A model generated the notes under the pieces. That model did not search any database and was not told the origin of the DNA. It worked only from the letters and a program-made list of their open reading frames with translations. A stretch of 64,000 nt of DNA from NCBI GenBank assembly GCA_023376005.1, contig CM042152.1:80454479-80518478 (forward strand). The letters run 5' to 3'. Positions 56,535 to 64,000 of this stretch are shown in pieces (the first letter of the stretch is position 1; every line of letters begins with the position of its first letter). The position numbers were made by a program, and so were the translations under genes. Origin of the DNA: Doryteuthis pealeii. Its lineage: Eukaryota; Mollusca; Cephalopoda; Myopsida; Loliginidae.

Positions 56535-56727
56535 TTTGCTAGTCGCGCGCACCTTTTCTCTTAACAGGCTCGCGCCTTTAAATAAACCCAAATGGATCTA
56601 CAAGGCCACGAAAGTTCACACTAACTGTTGCTAAGCAACCAACCACTTATAATGTCAGACAACTAAGCTTCATTAGAACAAGCGATAACTTGAATTGCTG
56701 TCTTAGTAATAGTTACTTGTTAAGGTG
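56535..56727. promoter_or_regulatory. CpG patch with perfect RFX X-box
   Basis: CTAGTCGCGCGCACC and GGCTCGCGCCTTTAAA at 56538-56580 form a rare CpG cluster. GTTGCTAAGCAAC at 56627-56639 is an ideal RFX X-box, a motif common at cilia gene promoters. AACTTGTTAAG-GTGAAA near 56720 could be a donor of a + strand first exon. No gene body was identified, so direction is undecided. Confidence 0.4.
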
Positions 56728-56893
56728 AAAAAAGGTACGCACATGTGTTTGTTTTTGTTGTTTTTTCCTGGGCATTTTATCTCTTTGAGATAGAAAATTC
56801 AATTAATCAGAAATAATTAAGATATTCGTAAATAAGCAGTTTCATCTTTCAAAATAGAATTAAAATGTTATTCTATTTGTATTTTGTAGTATC

Positions 56894-56934
56894 AAAGAAC
56901 AAATAACATGCCTTTTGCATGTTATTTGTTCTTT
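56894..56934. repeat. perfect 18-bp-stem hairpin
   Basis: AAAGAACAAATAACATGC, loop CTTTT, exact reverse complement. Shortly after, ATTATAAAACGGTTTTATAA forms a second small palindrome. Confidence 0.85.
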
Positions 56935-57004
56935 CTTTAGGTTTTATTATAAAACGGTTTTATAAAACCTAATATAAGAAAGAACATCAATCATTATTAT
57001 TATT

Positions 57005-57347
57005 ACTTGTAAAAAAAACGTACTCTGGCGGGTGTAAAAATAAATTTTTGAAAGATAATCCCGGGGGTGGGGGGTGACATAGTAAAAAAAATTTTTCCTA
57101 ATATATTTTAGGAAAAAAATATTTTAAACATAAATTCATCTAAAGGTGAATAAGTATCGAAATTTTCGGGAAAATTTGATAATTAATTGTTTTTTTATAG
57201 AATATCAATATTTTTTTGTAGTAATTATAATGACTATAAATTAAATACTCATTGATAAACTCTTACTTAATTCTTGAAATGACTGACGTAAGCAGTGAAG
57301 TAGTTTCAGTTACAGACAAATAGAGACCAAATCTTTATTATTAATAG
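57005..57347 (-). mobile_element. Helitron-like element (family 3), degenerate 3' end
   Basis: 5' end (minus) TCTATTAATAATAAAGATTT then GTCTGTAACTGAAACTACTT. The 3' end shows ACAAG in place of CTAG and a decayed hairpin (CTCTGGCGGG). The interior also matches 10021-10160 in DBHS intron 1. Confidence 0.65.
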
Positions 57348-57883
57348 AAGACTATTTTCTTTCATCTTTTAATTTTAGTAGCTTTCTTGGTACTACCAAT
57401 TTGTGTGCTCATTTTCATTTTTAAAAACGAATTAAAATTAATTAAATCGATTATTTAAGGTCAAATTTTTGTTTGAGTCGAAAAGTAGTAATATAATGAG
57501 CATCAGTAAAAAAAAGCAAAATAATATTACATATATAATTTATTTTTAATACATTTTAAACAATTAAATTCACCCAAAAATGGCTAAGTGAAGATTTATG
57601 ATGCACTTAAAACAAAGCCTTTTATAACAATTTTAAAGCATTTTTAAAAGTTTCATCTTAGAAATCAGTTACAAAAAACATTAAATACACTATATACAGA
57701 AAAATTACTAACTTGTTGATATTTATTTAAATGTAATATAATTTATTTTTGTTCCAAACTCGCAGTTCGTAAAACTTGTTCATCTTTAGTAGGGAAACCT
57801 TTTGTTAGGAAAGAAGTTTAGCATGATATACCCGCGTCTATGGAAGTGACAATTCTCTGACCCAGATTGATAAATAAGAAATT

Positions 57884-58648
57884 ACCAAAAATAAGGGAAT
57901 TATCTAATTTTAATAAAATTTTCAGTGTTAACTTATTAATCAAGGAATTATTTCTTTTAAATTACTGAATCGTTTCAATCAAACTGATTCAATGGAATAA
58001 ATCAAAATTCTTTAAAATAAATATTACCATTCTCTCCATCCATATGAGCCTTTAGAGCAACAATTTATATACTGAATTGATGGATAAAATTCATCTAAAA
58101 TATGAAATGCCTAATTTTAAGTTTTAAATTTCATATTTTCAAATTCTAAAAACAAATATTATTTAATAACCAGCCTACTTTAGTATTGTTATCTGATAAT
58201 TTTTGGAGAAAACTCAATTGAAAAGTTAGGCACCCGCCCTTTTAAGCAGAACAAATATCGATGTATAAATTTTTCATTGATAATCTAAGTCAATTTATAC
58301 ACAAACAACAGAATAAAAAAAATCTCCATAGTTTTTTTTTTTATTTTCAGACTTTCGGTACTTATTTTCTACCAGAGACGCTCCTTTAAAAAAAAAACAA
58401 CTTTTTTCTTCTATTCACAGCTTCGGTCTTTTTATTTATACTGTAATTAGTTTCAAAAGTATATAACCCTACCAATATTTTGCGCTCCAAAAATAAGGGG
58501 GAGGTCAAAATTAAGTGACCTGAAAAAAAATTAGAAAGATTTGAAATAAATTAACTGATGCATTATAAAATTCCTTCATTGATAAATCAACACTAAAAAT
58601 TTCATAAAAATCAGATAATTCCCTGATTTTTGGTAAATATTTTCAATC
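57884..58648. mobile_element. fold-back element with about 70-bp arms
   Basis: 57884-57955 (ACCAAAAATAAGGGAATTAT, CAGTGTTAACTTATTAATCA) is the reverse complement, with mismatches, of 58565-58645 (TAATTCCCTGATTTTTGG side). The interior shares 58335-58655 with 55785-56095. 57350-57880 is plain AT-rich DNA. Confidence 0.6.
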
Positions 58649-58873
58649 AGCAGGGGGAGGGGGTTAAATTTTATTTGTAAAATACATCTGTGATGCCACA
58701 ATTGTCAATACCTATGCTTTATCAACTCCGTCACAAGAGCCATTGTTGTTAAAGAAGGGTGGGTCTTTCTTCAAAGTTAAATTACATTTATAAACCAATA
58801 AACTATGCTGCCATATTTGTTGCAAAAAGGAACTGATAACTTTTAATTTAATTGTTTGTATTGAATTAAAGAC

Positions 58874-58976
58874 AGAGTTGTACACCACCAGCTGAAGAAA
58901 TGGCCTCTGTATATCCTTGTGCAATGTCGAGGATCATTCTCTGTTTCCAGAATATCAGCTATCGTGAGACATACAG
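58874..58976 (+). other. exon-like stretch with donor, unknown gene
   Basis: The + strand is open as PPAEEMASVYPCAMSRIILC then FQNISYRETYR, ending at donor GTGAGC (58974). The minus strand is also open here (VCLTIADILETENDPRHCTR). Either strand could be coding; no family recognised. It abuts the MITE at 58994. Confidence 0.2.
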
Positions 58977-58993
58977 GTGAGCAGTTTGTTCAT

Positions 58994-59484
58994 TAGGGTA
59001 GGTTGATTTTTCACTTTTAAAAAATATCAAATTCTCCCAAACAGCAGAAGTTGTGTGTTGGTTTAATGAATACTGATACCAAAAACTTGATCTCATACTT
59101 GCACTATTGTTTGAGGAAATAGCATCAAAGATCGTCAGTCAAAATGCACTAAAAAATCCTTGTTTTCACAAGATTTGGCCTAGAAATTGGTTAGAAAATT
59201 GAGCAATTTCAATATTCAAAACAGAAATTTATTTTACTAAGATAAAACAAATATAATTATAACTAGAATTCATATTGAAAATATCCCCCCATCATCACCG
59301 ACCCCTCTAATATGCTGATTTTTACGTCATTAATTAAGCTTCTAACAGAGATAAGATTTTAAAAGATTGAAATCTGTTTCCTCAAAGTTTTGAAAAAAAA
59401 TATTCTGTGGGGTAATTTTTTATGTTAATTTGCAACTTTTACTACATGGGAGATGTTACAGTTCCAAAATCAACCTACCCTATT
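58994..59484. mobile_element. MITE with GGGTAGGTTGATTTT terminal repeats and TA target
   Basis: Left TA-GGGTAGGTTGATTTT and right AAAATCAACCTACCC-TA are inverted; the TA flanks suggest a Tc1/mariner-type target. About 490 bp, non-coding. Relatives: 61263-61668 (inverted, truncated), 63163-63245 and 45353-45390. Confidence 0.85.
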
Positions 59485-59884
59485 GCTCATCTCCTTTAAA
59501 GTCTAGTAGGCAAAGTATTAAAATATCTGGAAGAAGTTTTCATATATTTAATGTAGGAATATAAAGAAATAGATATACATAGACATTTACTATTCATATA
59601 TCATATATATCTTTTTTATCATCAAACGAATACGTCATATCTTTAATATTTTATCTGATTCTATATCGCTCTAATTAGTACAGAGTGATATAGCAAATTC
59701 TAGCGGTATGATTGGAGGGTGAGGAGTGTTGAAACAAAAGCAATGTATTTTAGCTCCGTCATTTGAAAGAACCCCACCCAACCCCAGACAGGCAAGTTTT
59801 TTGGCTGCCTATTGACTTCATAATCATTCCACCCCTTCCCTGCTTAGCTTTTGGCGATAGAATATAAATATGATTTTGATATAG

Positions 59885-60135
59885 AAATACATTTAAAATA
59901 AGAAAGAAAGAAAGGGACTGTCTGTGGTCAGGAATTAAGGCAAGCATTATAAACAGGTTATTATTTGTATAATGTAAACATATTGGTAATGATTTTACTA
60001 TAGAAAATTAGGATGGAAGGGATTGTCAGTGGTCAGGAATTAAGGCAAGCATTACTGAGTGAATGGTACAATTAAATGTATAACACAAAGGTAAATTAGA
60101 AATAAAGAAATTGTTAGTGGTCATGAATTAAAGTA
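59885..60135. repeat. tandem repeat, about 110-bp step, 3 degenerate copies
   Basis: GTGGTCAGGAATTAAGGCAA recurs at about 59926 and 60029, and weakly (GTGGTCATGAATTAAAGTAA) at 60117. Confidence 0.7.
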
Positions 60136-60140
60136 AAAAG

Positions 60141-60405
60141 GGGCCGGGTTAGCTCAGTCGGTAGAGCGTTCGGCTAGAAACCACAAGGTTCCCAGTTCGA
60201 TACCGGTCCCCGCCAACTCAGCGTATGAGTAGCACAGTGTTCTGTGCGGTAAAGTAAGGAGCTGATGGTAGGTGTGGCGCTCCACCTCAGACGCTAAATA
60301 ATCTCCTTGGTCTAGCGCAAGTGAAAAGGGGATAGACTCCCTCGCTGATTGGCTGATACCGACTTTAGGCTGCCCCGACGACTTAACTTTACTTACTTGT
60401 ATATA
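60141..60405 (+). mobile_element. SINE-C, full copy with tRNA-like head
   Basis: Head GGGCCGGGTTAGCTCAGTCG with A box TAGCTCAGTCGG and B box GTTCGATACC; then the body GCCAACTCAGCGTATGAGTA, GGAGCTGATGGTAGGTGTGG and CCGACGACTTAACTTTAC. The body is shared with four other copies, so this is a retroposon and not a tRNA gene. Confidence 0.85.
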
Positions 60406-60406
60406 T

Positions 60407-60712
60407 CGGGGCTGATTTAGCTCAGCCAGTAGAGTGATTGCCTTGGAACCACAAGGTTCCGGGTTCAATACTGGCCCTTGCCAACTCAATGTATGAGTAG
60501 AATGGGGATCTGTGTGGTAAAGTGGGGAGCTGATGGTTGGTATGGCACAAAAAAAAAATCTTCCTGGTCTAGCGCTAGTGAAAAAGGGGGTAGAAGGGGA
60601 TAGACTCAAAAACAATCTCCCTGGTCTAGTGCTAATGAAAAAGGGGATAGACTCCCTTACTGTCTGGCTGATACCAACAATAGGCCACTCCACTGACTTT
60701 ACTTTTTACTTG
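60407..60712 (+). mobile_element. SINE-C, second copy in tandem
   Basis: Head GGGGCTGATTTAGCTCAGCC, B box GGTTCAATACTGG, then the same body with a duplicated GGTCTAGCGC / GGGGATAGACTC block. More diverged than its neighbour. Confidence 0.8.
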
Positions 60713-60733
60713 TATATATAACTATCATACTTT

Positions 60734-61013
60734 CAGGGCTGTGGAGTCAAACTCAGAAGCAATTAAGGGGTCACTAGAGTTGGAATCAGTAAAACTATAC
60801 TGGCTCTGATTCCAGTTGAATTTACACTTTTCTATGGCCCTAATTTAGTCTGTCAAGTTATACAGTACACACTCTTTATAAATAGATTATAAAAAATCAT
60901 GGTCTTATATTTATTTGTAGCCCATAATCACTTAGTTACATAAAATCAGAGTCAGATGTACCAAACATAGAGGAGTCGGAGTCAAAGGTTTTGTGTTTGA
61001 CTCCACAGCCCTG
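60734..61013. mobile_element. hAT-type MITE
   Basis: Terminal inverted repeats CAGGGCTGTGGAGTCAAA and TTTGACTCCACAGCCCTG; flanks CATACTTT (60726-60733) and TATACTTT (61014-61021) agree at 7 of 8 positions, as expected for the 8-bp hAT target duplication. 280 bp, non-coding, inner GGAGTCGGAGTCAAAGG. Confidence 0.9.
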
Positions 61014-61262
61014 TATACTTTCCTACTATACACACACACACCTATTCAGTTTTTATGGTTTTGTTAACTTCTGATTAAATGACACTTGAGATTTTGGTCC
61101 CTTAATGTACATACACATGCACACACACACACACACACACACTCATATACATATCCATATAGGTTTTTCCTAATGCCAAATTTGCCTATACATACACTTG
61201 TCGTGCCACAACATGAGACCTTCAAATCTGATACAGGAAATATAAAGGCACACTGCACTGGT

Positions 61263-61668
61263 GACTAGTGTAGGTTGGTTTTGGAACTGTAACATCTCCC
61301 ATGTGGCAAAAGTTGCAAATTAACATAAAGAATTACCCCACAAAATATTTTTCTTCAAAACTTTGCCTTCATTTGAGGAAATAGATTTCAATCTTTTTTA
61401 ATATTATCACTGTTACAGCTTAATTATTAGGTAAAAAGCAGCATATTGGAGGTGTCAGTGGTGATGGGGGACATATTTTCAATTTGAATTTTAGTTATAA
61501 TATTTTATTCATTTCGCTTAAAATGGCAATCTTTTCTGTTTTAGATATTGAAATTGCCATATTTTCTAACCAATTTCTAGGCTAAATGTTGGAAAACAAG
61601 GAATTTTGTTGCATTTTAGTCGATGATCTTTGATGCTATTTCCTCAAACAATGGTACAAGTAAGAGAT
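61263..61668. mobile_element. TA-MITE copy, truncated, opposite orientation
   Basis: TGTAGGTTGGTTTTGGAACT, AAGTTGCAAATTAACATAAA and TGATGCTATTTCCTCAAACA match 58994-59484 in reverse; the right end is lost at a CA-rich tract. Confidence 0.75.
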
Positions 61669-61786
61669 GTGCACACATACCTACATAAATATACACTTTC
61701 CCATGTAGATATATATATACACATTCATACAAATACACGTATACACACATTCACACCTACAGTCATATATAAGCATTCATATGGCA

Positions 61787-62035
61787 CCTCACATGGTGTA
61801 AGGCTCAGCAAGCTAGATTCACAGACCATTGTTAGTGAGTTTGATTCTCATTGGCGCCCCATACTTCTGGCCTTGTGCCACATCTAAGCTTAGTTTAGTA
61901 AATAACTATGAGCACCTCAGTGGTATAATGGTTAGCAAGCTAGATTTGCAGACCATTGTTAGTGAGTTCGTTTCTATTGGGCGCCCCATACTTCTGGCCT
62001 TGTGTCACATATAAGCTAAACTTAGTAAATAACTA
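61787..62035 (+). mobile_element. two SINE-D copies in tandem
   Basis: Units 61787-61908 and 61909-62035, each with a tRNA-like head (AGTGGTATAATGGTTAGCAA), GACCATTGTTAGTGAGTTC and TACTTCTGGCCTTGTG. Followed by CA-rich DNA to 62125. Confidence 0.8.
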
Positions 62036-62144
62036 TATATGCATTCATTTTCACTCATATATCCACACACACATGCACACACACACACACACATATGCAC
62101 GCACACACGCACACACACGCACACAAGAAAAGGCAAACAAACAC

Positions 62145-62437
62145 TTAGTGAAGTAGTCTGTAAGTTTGTGACAGCCATTTTTGTATCTGCCTATAGACAA
62201 GAGATTCCATCTTCTTAGCCATTGTTTGCTCTCTCATCTCTTTGTGGCATTTATTTTTTGTTATTGTCTGAGTTGATTGAATGAAAGCTTTGATGGTGGC
62301 TGTCTTATAACTACTGTTACTCTTCCCCAACAGCCAATACAGGTCTATTGACCATCTATTAATGCAGGTCACTAGCAATATTTGCTGATGCATTGTTACT
62401 GGATATTCTACAGAGATGTTAGTGCCACTTATATAGG
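62145..62437 (-). CDS. candidate terminal coding exon of an unidentified gene
   Basis: On the minus strand a strong acceptor (ATTTTTTTTCTGTAG, ending at 62438) is followed by 293 nt fully open to a stop at 62145. Text in frame: YISGTNISVEYPVTMHQQIL, NRWSIDLYWLLGKSN, ATIKAFIQSTQTITKNKC, then KKMESLVYRQIQKWLSQ and TYRLLH-stop. No family recognised. Higher GC than its flanks. The upstream exon would lie to the right; none was found before the CTT repeats. Confidence 0.35.
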
Positions 62438-62701
62438 CTACAGAAAAAAAATCTTTGCAAAAAAAAACGAAAAAATCCTTGGAAGTCTTAGAATAAAAAT
62501 AAAAATAAAATCTCTTATCGACGAAAGAATTAATCTTACAATAAGAATTAATCTACAATAAGAATAAAGCACAAACTCTGGCCTGTCTTGAAGATTAAAT
62601 TGTAACATATTTCCCTAAAGGTGGTGCTTGTGCTCAGATAAATAACAGAATTTTGAATCTTCTTCTTTCTTCATCTTTTTTAAAATATAGAAGATGGATC
62701 A

Positions 62702-62896
62702 TCTTCTTCTTCTTCTTCTTCTTCTTCTTCTTCTTCTTCTTCTTCTTCTTCTTCTTCTTCTTCTTCTTCTTCTTCTTCTTCTTCTTCTTTTTAAAGATAG
62801 GACTTCTTTATATAGAAGATGGTTATTCACTTCTTCTTCTTCTTCTTCTTTCTTCTTCTTCTTCTTCTTCTTTCTTCTTCTTCTTCTTCTTCTTCT
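62702..62896. repeat. two (CTT/TTC)n microsatellites
   Basis: 62702-62789 and 62831-62896 are nearly pure TTC; ATAGAAGATGG repeats before each, so the block is itself duplicated. Poly-Phe and poly-Leu reading frames are artefacts. A SINE-D tail follows (62899-62935). Confidence 0.95.
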
Positions 62897-63162
62897 AGGT
62901 GACCTTGTGTTATACTAAGCTAAATTTAGTAGGTACCAAAACTAAAACATTCGACATACAACCTGGACTTGTGGAAATTCTGTGGATGCTGACAACATCA
63001 TCTATTATCTCATACCTCTGCTGTTTCTCTGGCCCTTTGCCTGTATCTTCTCATTCTCTCCCTTATCCCTTTCAATCTTTATTGCTAGTTTGTTTTTTTA
63101 CTAGAATATTATGCAATCATGGATTACATGGGTGTGCCAGGTAACTGATAAATTATTATGCA

Positions 63163-63245
63163 GTAGGCAGGTCGATTTTGGAACTGTAACATCTCCTATG
63201 TGGCAAAAGTTGCAAATTAACATAAAGAATTACTGCACAAAATAT
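63163..63245. mobile_element. TA-MITE end fragment
   Basis: CAGGTCGATTTTGGAACTGT, AACATCTCC and AAGTTGCAAATTAACATAAA match the MITE end at 61266. 62936-63160 is without a recognisable feature. Confidence 0.7.
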
Positions 63246-63699
63246 TTGTCTGCTGCTTAAGTGGTCACCCAATTAAAAGCTCATCACTGCTTAACTTCGA
63301 TGATTTAGTGGGAAACTGTGCTTTCAGCATGACTTGACTGTAATTTGCTTCAACTCTTAAAGATACAATGAGACTAACAGACAAATATAAGAAAAATCTC
63401 TTCTATTCTATTAGCCCTGACTGTCCTGGAGAGGGGTACCCTAACACCCCCCCCCCCAAAAAATGTATATCCTGGGTATGACATTAACTCTTAACATCCT
63501 GTTGAGAATTTTCTAAGTCCAGAGCCCCATTCCTATAAGAATTTATCAAAAAATGGCTAAAAATGGCCTCTTCATTTAAAGTTACCTGTTATTTCCCTTA
63601 AATCAAAGACTTCTATGTTTAATATTACATTTAAACAAAGACTATTATTTGAAGTAGATTAGAAAAATGAATGTGACTTCTGGCCGGGCGGAATGAGGT

Positions 63700-64000
63700 A
63701 TAGGACAATTTTAAACTATCTCTGATGATGAGGTTCCAGTTATGGAGATCTGGGAATTGTGGAGTACCCCTTCATTACCATTACTCTCAGATCCACTCTG
63801 ACCAGGGAGTGGTAGTACCTATTAAGATCACATCTATGAGTCAAATAGATCCGAAAAACTATTTGTATTAGGAATACTTGATGCCATATAACCGTAAATT
63901 ATTTGTATTGAGTTTTTTTGTTTTCGGCAATCGGTCATTTAATGCGACAATTGTGGTTAATGCATAATACAATTTTGTTTATTTTTTCTATTTAACCCAA
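63700..64000 (+). mobile_element. SINE-B copy, cut by the window end
   Basis: TGATGAGGTTCCAGTTATGG, TGTGGAGTACCCCTTCATTA, GGTAGTACCTATTAAGATC and ATCTATGAGTCAAATAGATC match the family; a smaller piece (CCTGGGTATGACATTAAC) lies at 63471. Confidence 0.7.

Noticed and set aside
60141..60213. functional tRNA gene
   Set aside because: A and B boxes are present, but the head continues into a SINE body shared with other copies, and the cloverleaf is not well kept.
62653..62918. poly-Phe and poly-Leu proteins
   Set aside because: Translations of (TTC)n microsatellites.

Overview
This is an AT-rich animal (eukaryotic) genomic window. It holds one clearly recognisable, intron-split, conserved protein gene; the rest is intergenic DNA dominated by repeats. 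The repeat types (tRNA-headed SINEs, fragments of several LINE families, short Helitrons ending in CTAG, Ty3-type LTR DNA, Penelope/hammerhead-like motifs, interstitial TTAGGG) together suggest an invertebrate, most plausibly a mollusc and perhaps a gastropod. That placement is an inference and I cannot verify it from the sequence alone.

Region 1-16.4 kb: a DBHS-family gene (NONO/SFPQ/PSPC1 of vertebrates, NonA/hrp65 of arthropods) lies on the minus strand. Nine exons with GT-AG borders could be placed; the first eight add up to exactly 512 codons in one continuous frame (tandem RRMs, NOPS segment, long charged coiled coil, Pro/Gly-rich tail). The 3' end is ambiguous (two possible read-through stops). 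The first intron is about 8.6 kb. A likely promoter with a YY1-type GCGCCAT motif lies just upstream, near 16.4 kb. The presumed 3' UTR and flank (1-4.2 kb) contains a curious Cys-rich open stretch.

Region 16.4-64 kb: no complete gene was found. Names used here for repeat families seen more than once: SINE-A (head with GGACACATAGCATAGTGG, tail with GGCCGAAACGTT), SINE-B (about 480 bp, ends in AACC repeats), SINE-C (head GGGCCGGGTTAGCTCAG), SINE-D (head GCACCTCAGTGGTATAATGG), SINE-E (head GGAGGCACA..GTAATGGTTA). LINE C-termini appear at 20.5-22.1, 34.1-35.9, 39.1-39.6, 46.6-47.0 and 52.1-52.5 kb. Helitron-like elements with TC...hairpin-CTAG ends are at 22.3-22.8, 30.8-31.2, 32.1-33.0, 39.9-40.3, 44.1-44.5 and 57.0-57.3 kb. 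LTRs are at 31.3, 48.4, 49.5, 50.9 (with a 5-bp target duplication) and 52.5 kb (followed by a primer-binding site). MITEs are at 59.0 and 60.7 kb. Several arrays are amplified pieces of transposons (mariner-like end at 24.7-26.2 kb; SINE-B end at 45.9-46.5 kb).

The most interesting non-gene structures are a perfect 70-bp-arm palindrome at 37.2 kb carrying a hammerhead-ribozyme-like core, similar cores in SINE-A copies, and a fold-back element with a telomere-like centre at 51.8-52.1 kb. A few orphan exon-like open stretches (62.1-62.4, 58.9, 55.5 kb) and a CpG/X-box patch at 56.5-56.7 kb may mark a neighbouring gene. I found no evidence of a novel multi-gene system.
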